Positions 34,589 through 43,956 of a DNA stretch of 64,000 nucleotides are shown here, in pieces; position 1 is the first letter of the stretch; each line of letters opens with the position of its first letter. Below the pieces are notes generated by a model. It was not told the DNA's origin, searched no databases, and saw only the letters and a list, made by a program, of their open reading frames with translations. A program made the position numbers and the translations under genes. The stretch lies in the NCBI GenBank assembly GCA_015061085.1, contig SUXG01000008.1, forward strand, positions 1-64,000. Direction: 5' to 3'. The stretch is from Bacteroidales bacterium (GTDB lineage: Bacteria > Bacteroidota > Bacteroidia > Bacteroidales > Muribaculaceae).

Positions 34589-35220
34589 TACAAATCGTTT
34601 TCGAAAGGAAGTGTGTTTCGATGAGAATGTTCAATACGTTTGTTTCTCCAACACTTGCGACAGACTGCTATATATCTGTCATTACCTCCGATTTCTACCT
34701 GTTCGCCCACTGTAATAATATCACCATTGGAGTCAATACGTGCATTAACTATCGTTTTACGACCACATGAGCATGTCGATTTTATTTCATCGATGGTATC
34801 TGCTATTTCAAAAAGACGTCGCGAGCCTTCAAACATCTTTGTTTGGAAGTCGGTGCGAAGTCCGTAGCAGACAATGTTACAACCGAAATCGTCAACGATT
34901 TGACTGAGTTGATCGACTTGATTTGTTTGAAGAAATTGCGCTTCATCGATAAGTAACCATTCAGGTAGATCACCTGTTTGTTCAAACATGGTGTTAATCA
35001 TTTGATATAGGTCTGTGTCGGCATAAATCCATTGACATTCGCGTTCGATGCCTATGCGTGAGCGTATAACATTCTTCTTGTCGCGAGTGTCTATTACAGG
35101 TTTTAGACACATGTATGCCATGCCTCGCTCCTCAAAATTATATGCTGTGGTCAGCAGCAAAGCTGTTTTTGCTGATCCCATAGTGCCATATCTGAAGTAT
35201 AATTTTCCTCGTCGATTCAT
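34588..35220 (-). CDS. tdk: Thymidine kinase (type II)
   Basis: Phosphorylates thymidine to dTMP in salvage. 210 aa. The P-loop reads GTMGSAKT (about residues 12-19), with Ala where GKT/GKS-type loops have Gly. LIDEAQFL supplies the catalytic base and Walker B region. Zinc-binding Cys are in STCSCGRKT and CRKCW, and the lasso loop is present. First gene of a three-gene minus-strand operon behind a consensus promoter. Confidence 0.93.
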   Translation of the reverse strand: MNRRGKLYFRYGTMGSAKTALLLTTAYNFEERGMAYMCLKPVIDTRDKKNVIRSRIGIERECQWIYADTDLYQMINTMFEQTGDLPEWLLIDEAQFLQTNQVDQLSQIVDDFGCNIVCYGLRTDFQTKMFEGSRRLFEIADTIDEIKSTCSCGRKTIVNARIDSNGDIITVGEQVEIGGNDRYIAVCRKCWRNKRIEHSHRNTLPFENDL

Positions 35221-35242
35221 CTCTATATTATGATTTTTGCTA

Positions 35243-35272
35243 CAAAGTTACAATAAATTGTAATATGCACAA
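35243..35272 (-). promoter_or_regulatory. Promoter of the tdk operon
   Basis: Minus strand TTG (35272-35270), 19 nt, TAACTTTG (35250-35243), 22 bases before the tdk start. Confidence 0.72.
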
Positions 35273-35298
35273 TTATATTTTTCTAATGAATTTCTAAC

Positions 35299-36468
35299 TT
35301 ATTCGAATTTGTCGCCGGGTGAAGAATCGTCGTCAAAACTGTTATGGTCTGATTCTTTATAGGAAACAGCTTTATTCTTTGCCTCAGAACGTTGAACAAC
35401 GTATTTGTCGTAATAGGAAAGAATAAGTGTAGTCAATGGCAAAGCGATAATCATGCCCATCAGTCCCAAAAGACTACCCCAAATGGATAGCGAAAGCAGG
35501 ATTATTGCCGGGTTTAGTCCCATCGCTTTACCCATTACTTTGGGTGTCAAAAGCAAGTCCTGAATAATTTGAACAATTAAATATACTGCCATTGATTGCC
35601 AAAATACTATCCAAAAATCACCTCCCGTATCTGCTGAATAAACCAAGCATAAAATGGCAGTAATCGGAAATGAGATTGTTTGCAAATATGGAACCATGTT
35701 GAGTATACCGATAAACAATCCCAAAACGACAGCCATCGGCAAACCGATTATTAAAAATCCGATTGAAAACATTATACCAACCGATAAAGCTATCAGAGAT
35801 TGACCTCGGAAATATCGATTCATTGCATTTTTAACATCATCAATGACTCTGAATGCTTTGCGCCTGTGGCGTGTCGGTACTAATTGATGGAACATCTGAT
35901 TGAGGTTGTCGTAATCAATCATTATGAAAATGACATACAGAATGACAATTGCCCAACTGATCATACCGACAATGATGCTGAGACTCGAATTAAGAAATGA
36001 CCATGATGAAGAAAGTGCATTGCGAGCAATGTTAAGCCATTCTTCTTTGGTAAGAAGCCTTGAAATGTAATTCCAATCGATATTGTCACGAATAAATTGG
36101 ATTACATTGTCAGATAGGAACGGAATGCTCTGATCGATATCGGCATACTTTTTCAGCATATTAGCCATTTGCGCAACCTCATCAACGACGTATGGAATAA
36201 ACAGCCATCCGAAAACGATTATGCCGGTTATCACTTCAACGAGTGTTAGGATGATAGGGATATACCTGCTTTTGGTTTTGAAAAGGCGCATGTGCCAACG
36301 TACTATCGGCTCAAGCATGTATGCAATCAGACATGCCACAAAAAACGGTAGAAGCACTCCCTTCAGTAAATTGAGCATGAAGAGAATTGCTCCGATGATT
36401 ACTACAGTAAATAAAATTCGGACAACTCGGTCGAATGTGTACGGTTGACGAGTGATATTGTTGCTCAT
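35299..36468 (-). CDS. AI-2E family transporter
   Basis: About 389 aa, start at 36468 (MSNNITRQPYTFDRVVRILF). The longer frame back to 36561 crosses the predicted promoter. Seven to eight membrane helices with the family hallmarks FFVACLIAYMLEPIV near the start, DVKNAMNRYFRGQSL in the middle and LPMAVVLGLFIGILNMVPYLQ plus NPAIILLSLSIWG later, then an acidic Ser-rich tail. Family members export AI-2-like molecules or act as Na+/H+ antiporters; the role here is open. Confidence 0.9.
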   Translation of the reverse strand: MSNNITRQPYTFDRVVRILFTVVIIGAILFMLNLLKGVLLPFFVACLIAYMLEPIVRWHMRLFKTKSRYIPIILTLVEVITGIIVFGWLFIPYVVDEVAQMANMLKKYADIDQSIPFLSDNVIQFIRDNIDWNYISRLLTKEEWLNIARNALSSSWSFLNSSLSIIVGMISWAIVILYVIFIMIDYDNLNQMFHQLVPTRHRRKAFRVIDDVKNAMNRYFRGQSLIALSVGIMFSIGFLIIGLPMAVVLGLFIGILNMVPYLQTISFPITAILCLVYSADTGGDFWIVFWQSMAVYLIVQIIQDLLLTPKVMGKAMGLNPAIILLSLSIWGSLLGLMGMIIALPLTTLILSYYDKYVVQRSEAKNKAVSYKESDHNSFDDDSSPGDKFE

Positions 36469-36496
36469 AAATAATAAGATGTGTATTAAATACGTT

Positions 36497-36528
36497 TCAA
36501 ATATACAGACAATTATTGAAGTGAACAA
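36497..36528 (-). promoter_or_regulatory. Promoter of the AI-2E transporter gene
   Basis: Minus strand TTTG (36528-36525), 20 nt, TATATTTG (36504-36497). Confidence 0.72.
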
Positions 36529-36543
36529 ACAAATGAGATTTTT

Positions 36544-36575
36544 TTTGATTATATCGGGCATTTAAATTAATTTTG
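36544..36575 (+). promoter_or_regulatory. Promoter of the dacB operon
   Basis: TTTG (36544-36547), 20 nt, TAATTTTG (36568-36575). Divergent from the AI-2E promoter, leaving an 80-nt leader before dacB. Confidence 0.72.
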
Positions 36576-36662
36576 TGATTTGAAAAGCCTTGTTTTTTAA
36601 TTTCAGTATATTAAACTGCCCCGATATAGTGGCATGTTGAAAAATAGAAGATAAATCAATTT

Positions 36663-37874
36663 ATGAAGAAAATAGTTGCATTGATGTCGTTGCTGATTGT
36701 CGCTTTGTTTGGGTATGCCGGCAGAGGAATAGGAGAGTTAGTAGCGACTGAGCATATTGATTCGGCTTCTGTCGCTGTAATGATAGTTGATCTGCAAAAT
36801 GATTCTGTCTTGGAAAGTTTCAATGCGACAAAATCAATGATTCCGGCTTCTGTGATGAAGGCTGTGACGATAGGCTCGTTGATAGGTTCGACAGGGATAG
36901 ATTATCGTTATTCTACACGTGTCTATATGAGTGGGGATGTCGCAGAGGGTGTTTTAAACGGAAACTTGCTAATAGTCGGAGGAGGAGATCCTTCTCTAAA
37001 TGCGCAATCAGGGCCTCAGAGTGGAGATATAGTTGAGGAATGTGTAAATGCTCTGAAAAAAGAGGGTGTCAATCAAATAAAGGGTGATATTAAGGTAAAT
37101 CAATCTATATTCCCTGCTCCTTCTGTGCATCCGACATGGGCAAAAGAAGACTTGAAATATGGCTATGGAGCCGGGTGCTTTGGTATTAATTTTGAGAACA
37201 ATAGTTATACTAAAGGTTCACAAAGTTATTCGATGGCAAATCCTGCTGCGACAATGATTCGACGCATTAAAGAATCATGTGCCAATGCCGGGATAGTTAT
37301 AGATGGAATGATATTAGACGGCGCCAATTCAAGGAAACTTATTGTCGATCATCGTTCAGCGACAATCGATGAGATAATGCGCCATTGCATGCGAGTGAGC
37401 GACAATCTATATGCGGAAAGCATGCTTCGAACATTGGCTATGGTCGAAGGACAGTCGGCGACGACAATTAATGGAGTGGAATTGGAAAATAAATTATGGC
37501 GTGGTAAGAATTTGAATTTCAATGGTGTGAATATAGTTGACGGTTCCGGCCTGTCAAGATCAAATAGGATGACAGCGACGTTTTTGACCGATGTCTTGAA
37601 AGAAATGAGTAGAAATGTCGATTATGTGTCATTCTTTCCACTTGCCGGTCAGGAAGGAACTTTGAAGTCGTTTTTGAAAGATACGGAATTAGATAGCTAT
37701 ATAGCCCTTAAAACCGGTAGTATGCGTGGAATACAGTGCTATGCAGGATACAAATTAGATGATGATTATGCACCTACTCATGTGGTGGTTATAATGATAA
37801 ACAATTTTAAGTGTTCGCGCTCAGTCGTCAGAGAATTGTGCGAAAAAATGCTTTTAAAAACTTTTATACAATAG
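36663..37874 (+). CDS. dacB: D-alanyl-D-alanine carboxypeptidase/endopeptidase (PBP4 type)
   Basis: Penicillin-binding protein that trims or opens peptidoglycan crosslinks in the periplasm. 403 aa with a signal peptide (residues 1-19). The three serine-peptidase motifs are present: SVMK (Ser63-Lys66), SDN (246-248) and KTG (from Lys350). The insert between motifs 1 and 2 (about 75-235) fits class C PBPs. First gene of a compact six-gene operon (gaps 4-16 bases) ending at 42.7 kb. Confidence 0.93.
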   Translation: MKKIVALMSLLIVALFGYAGRGIGELVATEHIDSASVAVMIVDLQNDSVLESFNATKSMIPASVMKAVTIGSLIGSTGIDYRYSTRVYMSGDVAEGVLNGNLLIVGGGDPSLNAQSGPQSGDIVEECVNALKKEGVNQIKGDIKVNQSIFPAPSVHPTWAKEDLKYGYGAGCFGINFENNSYTKGSQSYSMANPAATMIRRIKESCANAGIVIDGMILDGANSRKLIVDHRSATIDEIMRHCMRVSDNLYAESMLRTLAMVEGQSATTINGVELENKLWRGKNLNFNGVNIVDGSGLSRSNRMTATFLTDVLKEMSRNVDYVSFFPLAGQEGTLKSFLKDTELDSYIALKTGSMRGIQCYAGYKLDDDYAPTHVVVIMINNFKCSRSVVRELCEKMLLKTFIQ

Positions 37875-37881
37875 ATACATT

Positions 37882-38727
37882 ATGGAAAGAGACGATTTGA
37901 AAATTATACTCAATATTCTCTATGAAATGGAGGGCCTTGTAGATATGGCAATACGTCGCGAAGATGAGACTCCGGCAGGTGTTATCTGCTTGATTAAAGA
38001 GAAGTCTGAAATACTGCATAAATTCACTTCGGCATGGAATGTCGAAAATGATATTGAGGTAAATATAAATGAAGATTATTCGATAGATGAGGAATGTGAA
38101 TTGGAGGCAAATGATAATCCGGAATTGCAATTAGGCGACCGGAATGTAGGACTGAATAATCAAGAGCCGGATGAAGATATAGAGGTGGAATTTGTCTATG
38201 ATGAGTCGGAAGATGATTTTGTGGATAATTCTGAAGATAATAGTGAAAAAGAAACAGTCATAGATGAAGAACCACAGGCAGAACAAGAAGCGGCAAATAT
38301 CGTAGAGGAAGTCGTTGAAAGCAGTCTGTTTGATGCATCTGCATTTTCTGATGAAGATAGCGCAGAAGATGAACTCAACAACGATGTTGATTATGATAAC
38401 GAACAACAAGATGAAATAGATGACGAATCAGAAGGACTTGATGAAGACGAATCCGTTGAGGAAGAAGAGGTGTTTGTCGGGTCAAAAATAGTTAATGTCA
38501 ATCGTCAGGACATCCGAAAAATGTTTACAATCAACGATCGTTATCGTTTCCGTAGAGAATTGTTCTGCAACAACGAAGTTGATTTTGTTGACAACCTAAA
38601 TCTCGTTCAAGCGATGAGTTGCTATGAGGACGTAGAAGATTATTTTTATAATGATCTTCAGTGGGATTCTGAAAATGAGGATGTCGTAGAGTTTATGAGC
38701 ATAATATTCAAATATTTTAATTCATAG
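37882..38727 (+). CDS. Highly acidic hypothetical protein, 281 aa
   Basis: I recognise no catalytic domain. Residues 1-50 are helical (ERDDLKIILNILYEMEGLVD). Residues ~55-205 are dominated by Asp and Glu with few hydrophobics, probably disordered. Residues ~210-281 form a compact-looking conserved end (DIRKMFTINDRYRFRRELF, VQAMSCYEDVEDYFYNDLQW). No signal peptide, so cytoplasmic. It sits 7 bases after dacB and 5 bases before rsmI. Could be a nucleic-acid mimic, chaperone-like or scaffold protein, but this is speculation. Confidence 0.8.
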   Translation: MERDDLKIILNILYEMEGLVDMAIRREDETPAGVICLIKEKSEILHKFTSAWNVENDIEVNINEDYSIDEECELEANDNPELQLGDRNVGLNNQEPDEDIEVEFVYDESEDDFVDNSEDNSEKETVIDEEPQAEQEAANIVEEVVESSLFDASAFSDEDSAEDELNNDVDYDNEQQDEIDDESEGLDEDESVEEEEVFVGSKIVNVNRQDIRKMFTINDRYRFRRELFCNNEVDFVDNLNLVQAMSCYEDVEDYFYNDLQWDSENEDVVEFMSIIFKYFNS

Positions 38728-38732
38728 TTTCG

Positions 38733-39434
38733 ATGAGTGGTAAGCTTTATATTGTGCCGACGCCGGTTGGTAACTTGGAGGATATGACAATGCGCGCAAT
38801 AAGAATACTTAAGGAAGTGGATTATATCCTTGCCGAAGATACTCGTACAAGTGGAGTGCTGCTAAAGCATTTCGAAATTTCCACTCCTATGCAGAGTCAC
38901 CACAAATTCAATGAGCATGAAAGCGTCGAAAAGGTAGCAGATCGCATCGAAGCGGGTCAGACATTTGCATTAATTTCTGATGCAGGGACTCCCGGCATCT
39001 CAGATCCCGGATTCTTGTTGTCTCGCGAATGTCGCAGACGTGGCATAGTGGTAGAGTGTCTCCCCGGAGCAACGGCTTTTGTGCCGGCATTATTGGATTC
39101 CGGACTGCCGTGTGATAGGTTTGTGTTCGAAGGATTTTTACCACCGAAAAAAGGACGAGCAACACGTTTGGAAGAGCTCTCTCAAGATGCTCGGACAATT
39201 GTTGTCTATGAGTCGCCAAAGCGTCTTGAACGAACATTGCGACAGCTTGCCGAAACAATGGGATCGGACCGACCGGCTTCTGTCAGCAGAGAGATTTCTA
39301 AAATGCATGAGACAACACACCGAGCTACATTGGGCGAATTAGCTCAATACTTTGCTGCGAACCAAGCTAAAGGAGAGATTGTTATTGTTGTTGAAGGATA
39401 TACAACAAAGAAATTAAAAAAAACTGAAAATTAA
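38733..39434 (+). CDS. rsmI: 16S rRNA (cytidine(1402)-2'-O)-methyltransferase
   Basis: SAM-dependent tetrapyrrole-methylase-fold enzyme that 2'-O-methylates C1402 in the ribosomal decoding centre. 233 aa. Conserved VPTPVGNLEDMTMRAIRIL, ILAEDTRTS, LISDAGTPGISDPG, PGATAFVPAL, FEGFLPPKKG and YESPKRLERTL. It lacks the C-terminal extension of some homologues, and the tail KKLKKTEN is short. Confidence 0.95.
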   Translation: MSGKLYIVPTPVGNLEDMTMRAIRILKEVDYILAEDTRTSGVLLKHFEISTPMQSHHKFNEHESVEKVADRIEAGQTFALISDAGTPGISDPGFLLSRECRRRGIVVECLPGATAFVPALLDSGLPCDRFVFEGFLPPKKGRATRLEELSQDARTIVVYESPKRLERTLRQLAETMGSDRPASVSREISKMHETTHRATLGELAQYFAANQAKGEIVIVVEGYTTKKLKKTEN

Positions 39435-39450
39435 CCAAAATATATAAGTC

Positions 39451-40317
39451 ATGAGAAAAATCATTTTAATGTTAGGTGTCGGCACTTTGTTGCTCGGTGC
39501 TTGTTCAAAACCGACAGAAAATGTCGATGCAGATTCGTTGAGAATTGCTAATCTTTCAGACGAATTACAAAAAGCGACAGACTATAAAGACTCTTTGCTT
39601 TTATTGATGGATGACATCTATCAGGGAATGGACCAAATTAATCAACAAGAAGGATTGTTGAATAATCTTGGCGCTACCGGTGATAATGTCAATCGTCGCG
39701 AAGAAATACGTCAAAACCTTGAAGTTATTCGCGAAAAATTACGTGCAAATCGCGAACTTTTGGCTCAAATGGAGAAAAAACTTGCTGCATCAAACGATAA
39801 AAATGGAGTCTTGGCAAAAACTATTGAAAATCTTAAAACTCAAATTTCTTCACAAGAAACTCATATCGCTCAATTAAATACAGAGTTGGAATCTGCAAGA
39901 ACTAAAATTGCGCAACTTAATGAGCAAGTAGAAGAAACTAAGGAGCAAATGGAAGCAGAAGTGGCTGAAAAAGAAAAAGCTCAGCAAGAAGTCGTTTCTA
40001 CAACTAATCAACTTAATAGAATCTATTATGCGATAGGTACTAATAAGGAACTTAAAAACAAGGGATTGATTTCAAAGAAATTCTTAGGAAAAACAAAAGT
40101 GCTTGAAGGTGAATTTGATAAAGAATATTTTACAGTCGGCGACAAGAGAAATCTTATGAATATCCCATGTGGAGATAAGAGCGTTAAGATTTGGACAAAT
40201 CATCCTGATGGCTCGTATGAAATTATTGAAAATGCGGATAAAACAAAGACAATAAGGATATTGGATGCCGATAAGTTTTGGAGCGTGTCAAATCATTTAA
40301 TTGTACAAGTTGGCTAA
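39451..40317 (+). CDS. Coiled-coil lipoprotein, 288 aa
   Basis: Lipoprotein signal with lipobox LLLGAC (Cys ~18). Residues ~25-185 form a long predicted coiled coil (DELQKATDYKDSLLLLMDD to KEKAQQEVVSTTNQLNRI), and residues ~190-288 a small globular domain (GLISKKFLGKTKVLEG, NHPDGSYEII). Similar proteins occur across Bacteroidales without a known function. The coiled coil suggests spanning or bridging in the periplasm. Same operon as dacB, so perhaps tied to cell-wall physiology. Confidence 0.82.
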   Translation: MRKIILMLGVGTLLLGACSKPTENVDADSLRIANLSDELQKATDYKDSLLLLMDDIYQGMDQINQQEGLLNNLGATGDNVNRREEIRQNLEVIREKLRANRELLAQMEKKLAASNDKNGVLAKTIENLKTQISSQETHIAQLNTELESARTKIAQLNEQVEETKEQMEAEVAEKEKAQQEVVSTTNQLNRIYYAIGTNKELKNKGLISKKFLGKTKVLEGEFDKEYFTVGDKRNLMNIPCGDKSVKIWTNHPDGSYEIIENADKTKTIRILDADKFWSVSNHLIVQVG

Positions 40318-40321
40318 ATAA

Positions 40322-42193
40322 ATGAAAATATATATTGTAGTGATACTCCTTGCTTTTGCCAATCTTATGGCATCGGCAAGGATTGTCGTAGATAAAATCG
40401 ACCCTCCTCATTGGTGGGTGGGAATGAATGACAGTTCGTTGCAGCTGCAAATCTATGGTAAAGATATTAAGAGTGCCGATGTCGTTGTAGATGTGGATGG
40501 TGTAAAAATTGATAGTGTTGCACGACTTGATGGCAGTGATGATTATCTGTTTTTGTATCTCAATATTGCCGACGATGTAAAGCCGGGAGATATTCCTGTG
40601 GTGTTTAAGAAAGACAAAAAACAATTAAAGATAAACTACAATCTTCGTTCACGTGCTGCAGAGCTCAAAGGAGCACAAGGATTTTCTGCGGCAGATGTGA
40701 TGTATATGATAATGCCTGATAGATTTGCTGACGCCAATCCGCAGAATAATAAGGTTGACTCGATGAAATTTCCGGTTGGAGCAAACAGACAAAATCTCAA
40801 TGTGCGTCATGGTGGCGATATTGAGGGCATAATGAATCATATAGACTATATCGACTCGTTAGGAGTTACCGTTGTGTGGGTAAATCCTGTTTTGGAGAAT
40901 GATATGCCGGGCGGTAGTTATCATGGGTATGCCACGACAGATTATTATAAAGTAGATCCTCGCTTGGGCACAAATGAAGATTATGCGGCTATGATCGATG
41001 CGCTTCATCGACGTGGTATCAAGACTGTGATGGATATGATTTTTAACCATTGTGGTAGTGAGCATGTGTGGTTCAAAAATCGTCCGTCGAGCGATTGGTT
41101 TAATTTCCCCGATGGATATGTGCAGACAAACTATCGACTCTCGACTGTGACTGACCCATATGCTTCAGATTATGACAAACGATTGACAGTCGATGGATGG
41201 TTTGTGGAAGAAATGCCTGATTTGAACCAGAATAATCCACATCTGATGAAATATTTGATACAGAACTCTATTTGGTGGATTGAAGAAGTTGGTATTGATG
41301 GAATACGTATGGATACATATCCGTATGCTGACGCAAACCAAATGGGTAGATGGATAAAATCAGTCAAAGCAGAATACCCTGATTTTAATATCGTTGGTGA
41401 ATGTTGGTTTGCAGAGCCTGCCGGAGAAGCTTATTGGCAAGCGATGTCAAAACTTTCAATTAATGGTGAGAATACACATTTGCCGGCGATTATGGACTTT
41501 CCGTTGATGGTAAAATCGCGTGATATGGCTCCTTATAAAGAGCAGACTGATCCATGGAACGGATTGAATAAAATCTACGATCATCTTGCATTGGATTATA
41601 TTTATCCTGATCCATTGCAGTTATTACGTTTCCTTGATAATCATGACACAGAGCGCTTCATCCTTGAAGAACCTGAGACATTGGCACAATGGAAGCAAGC
41701 GATTGCCCTGATTCTGACAGTGCCGGGAATCCCTCAGATTTATTATGGTACAGAATTGTTGATGTCGGGCGACCGTCGTCCCGGTGATGGCAATGTGCGT
41801 CGTGATATGCCGGGTGGTTTCCCTGGTGATACGCTCAACGCATTCACTCGACATGGTCGCACCGATAAGCAGAACGAGGCATTCGACTTTATGAGCAAAA
41901 TTCTTCATTGGAGAAAGAACAGCAAGGCTATAGCTGAAGGTAAAATGTTGCATTTTATGCCGACAAACGGGCTGTACTTATATCGTAGAATGACAGGTGA
42001 TGACCAAGTTATTGTCGTGTTGAATGGTATCGATAAGGAAAACGAGGTCGATATGTCAAGGTATAAAGAAATCGTCACACCGGGCGAAAAGTTTGTCGAT
42101 GTTTTGACCGGAGAGACTATAGAGCTTATTTCAACAGATACAAACATACGACGTTTCTCTCCACGTCAAATAATGATTTTGCAAAAGCTATGA
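40322..42193 (+). CDS. GH13 alpha-amylase-family enzyme (SusA/neopullulanase-like)
   Basis: 623 aa, signal peptide (residues 1-19), then a cyclomaltodextrinase-type N-terminal beta domain (about 20-115, IDPPHWWVGMNDSSLQLQI), a GH13 TIM barrel, and a C-terminal beta domain (from ~545). Catalytic residues are nucleophile Asp331 in GIRMDTYPYAD, acid/base Glu360 in VGECWF and Asp442 in LDNHDTERF. Predicted to hydrolyse maltooligosaccharides or pullulan in the periplasm, like SusA. It is not in a classical sus operon: the SusC/SusD pair starts 2.5 kb away behind another gene. Confidence 0.93.
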   Translation: MKIYIVVILLAFANLMASARIVVDKIDPPHWWVGMNDSSLQLQIYGKDIKSADVVVDVDGVKIDSVARLDGSDDYLFLYLNIADDVKPGDIPVVFKKDKKQLKINYNLRSRAAELKGAQGFSAADVMYMIMPDRFADANPQNNKVDSMKFPVGANRQNLNVRHGGDIEGIMNHIDYIDSLGVTVVWVNPVLENDMPGGSYHGYATTDYYKVDPRLGTNEDYAAMIDALHRRGIKTVMDMIFNHCGSEHVWFKNRPSSDWFNFPDGYVQTNYRLSTVTDPYASDYDKRLTVDGWFVEEMPDLNQNNPHLMKYLIQNSIWWIEEVGIDGIRMDTYPYADANQMGRWIKSVKAEYPDFNIVGECWFAEPAGEAYWQAMSKLSINGENTHLPAIMDFPLMVKSRDMAPYKEQTDPWNGLNKIYDHLALDYIYPDPLQLLRFLDNHDTERFILEEPETLAQWKQAIALILTVPGIPQIYYGTELLMSGDRRPGDGNVRRDMPGGFPGDTLNAFTRHGRTDKQNEAFDFMSKILHWRKNSKAIAEGKMLHFMPTNGLYLYRRMTGDDQVIVVLNGIDKENEVDMSRYKEIVTPGEKFVDVLTGETIELISTDTNIRRFSPRQIMILQKL

Positions 42194-42708
42194 AAAAGCA
42201 TGTAATTATTTATATGATATTGCCGTTTGCGGTAGGATTATTCTCTTGCAAACCGACGGTAGATAACTACAAGGAGGCATACAATCTTGCGCTCCAAAAG
42301 GATCAAGGCGATATAGATGATGAAATCTATCAGAAGATGAAGGATGAGGATGCCCCCAAAAAAACTATTGTGGGATCAGATACTATCCGTACGAAAATAG
42401 AACCATTGTCGCGCCTCAATATTGACGGCAGTCGTACACCACCATCTAATAAATTTAACGTGGTGGTAGGTATATATAAAATTAGTATTAATGCCAATGC
42501 CCACGTTGACCAACTTGTCAGCCAAGGCTATGAATCGTTTTTGCTAAAGAATACAGACTCGCAGTTCTATGTTGTGGCAGGATCATTCGATGAGATTGAG
42601 TTGGCGGCGAAATTTGTTAAAGCCTTTGAGAAAAAGCATAAGGGACAATATGTCGGAGTCGATGAGCCGGTCGTCGTAACTCCCTCTCACCTCATGAAGC
42701 GTTTTTGA
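42190..42708 (+). CDS. SPOR-domain lipoprotein, 172 aa
   Basis: Lipobox VGLFSC (Cys ~20), a polar linker, and a C-terminal SPOR-like domain (residues ~90-165: FNVVVGIYKISINANAHVDQ, FYVVAGSFDEIELAAKFVKA) that binds denuded septal peptidoglycan. Start overlaps the GH13 stop by 4 bases. Last gene of the dacB operon. A cell-wall role agrees with dacB at the operon's other end. Confidence 0.85.
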   Translation: MKKHVIIYMILPFAVGLFSCKPTVDNYKEAYNLALQKDQGDIDDEIYQKMKDEDAPKKTIVGSDTIRTKIEPLSRLNIDGSRTPPSNKFNVVVGIYKISINANAHVDQLVSQGYESFLLKNTDSQFYVVAGSFDEIELAAKFVKAFEKKHKGQYVGVDEPVVVTPSHLMKRF

Positions 42709-42731
42709 TACCTACAGTTGCTATATAAAGG

Positions 42732-42770
42732 AAGCTACACCTGCGAATGATGCAAGTGTAGCTTTCTTTT
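42732..42770 (+). terminator. Terminator of the dacB operon
   Basis: AAGCTACAC (42732-42740) pairs with GTGTAGCTT (42756-42764), followed by TCTTTT. Confidence 0.78.
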
Positions 42771-42816
42771 ATAGAGTGCGGCAGACTATAGTGGCGTTTG
42801 TCGCTTTGAACGTCGA

Positions 42817-43956
42817 TTAGTAGTTGCTGCCGTAGAAGACAGTGGTGAAATATCCGGCGTGACCATCGTCGGAACGTCCGTAGCCAAACTCCAATGTCAC
42901 ATAACCGGTCTGATTACCACCCCACCAAGTGTAGCTGGTGATGCCGTTGTAGGAATTGTTGCTGACCGGTGAGCCGTAAAGCGAACAGAGTTGATTGTAA
43001 ACGCTGTTGAATCTTGACCTGCTTGATGAACTGCTCCAGTATTGAAGGCATGCGCTACTGAAAAGTCCGTCGTTGTAGTATAGCTGAACATCGTCCCATG
43101 TGTAGCCAAACTGAGGTACGCTGTTCATGTAGATAGCGTTGTTTGCATATCCCAATACATTGTAACCCATTTGTACAAGAGAGTTGATACTATAGTCGAT
43201 GAACATACCGAATGGTACGCCAAACAACATATCAATTACAGGCACTCCGGGGTGGCAGTGTATTGTCACCGGTGGCGGAGGAGGCAATGGGCGTGACCAG
43301 TGATAGTGGTAGTTGTGAGGAGGGGGTCCCCAATGGCCGCCACCCGGACGTGGTGGGTGATAGTCATGATGCTTATAGTCATGGTGTGGATGATGACCCG
43401 GAGGAGGTGCACTATGTCCGTGGTGACTTGGGTGTCCGTGGTTAGGATCGTGGCCATGTCCGCCCGGTTTGTGTCCCGGGTCATGGTGTGGCTTGTGGTC
43501 ATGTCCGCCCGGATTCTTGCCATTATCAGTATGTTTGTGCTTATCATTACCCGGCTTCGGAGCCTTATTGTCTCTGTTTGAAGAGTTCGTGCGATTTTGG
43601 CTCTGAGGTTTACTATTGCCCTTGTTGTTGCGATTATCTACTTTCTTATCATTGTTGTTGCGATTATTGCTCTTCGGATGAGTCGTTTCTTTATGTGTGA
43701 TAGATTTTGATGTGCTACTACCGGGGCGATTAGATGAGCCGACAGCCGACTTTTCTCTTTTTGTGTTCGCTTTCATGCCTTGTGTTGTCTTAGTATTGGC
43801 TTTTTTCCGGACATTGTTGGTTGGCGAACGATGCGATGTAGTCTTCTCTGTGCGGTGATTACCGCTGTTATTGCGATGTTGAGCTGCTGCATTGTTAATG
43901 CATAGTAGCGATATCGACAATAGAGCTGTTCCAAAAATTAATCTGATTGGTTTCAT
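42817..43956 (-). CDS. Histidine-rich secreted protein, 379 aa
   Basis: Signal peptide (residues 1-25, ending NAAAQ). Then an Asn/Lys/Arg-rich disordered segment (~26-135), and a His/Gly/Pro-rich segment (~136-240) with about 27 His in roughly 100 residues (GGHGHDPNHGHPSHHGH). Last comes a compact C-terminal domain (~240-379) with Tyr/Ser-rich strands (YNGITSYTWWGGNQTGYVTL). The His tract could bind zinc, nickel, copper or heme at the cell surface; this is inference. No metal transporter or regulator lies next to it. Monocistronic, with no exact promoter match found upstream. Confidence 0.8.
   Translation of the reverse strand: MKPIRLIFGTALLSISLLCINNAAAQHRNNSGNHRTEKTTSHRSPTNNVRKKANTKTTQGMKANTKREKSAVGSSNRPGSSTSKSITHKETTHPKSNNRNNNDKKVDNRNNKGNSKPQSQNRTNSSNRDNKAPKPGNDKHKHTDNGKNPGGHDHKPHHDPGHKPGGHGHDPNHGHPSHHGHSAPPPGHHPHHDYKHHDYHPPRPGGGHWGPPPHNYHYHWSRPLPPPPPVTIHCHPGVPVIDMLFGVPFGMFIDYSINSLVQMGYNVLGYANNAIYMNSVPQFGYTWDDVQLYYNDGLFSSACLQYWSSSSSRSRFNSVYNQLCSLYGSPVSNNSYNGITSYTWWGGNQTGYVTLEFGYGRSDDGHAGYFTTVFYGSNY

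Noticed and set aside
43300-43581. Plus-strand ORF opposite the His-rich tract
   Set aside because: Val/Met-rich antisense reading of the His-codon repeats.
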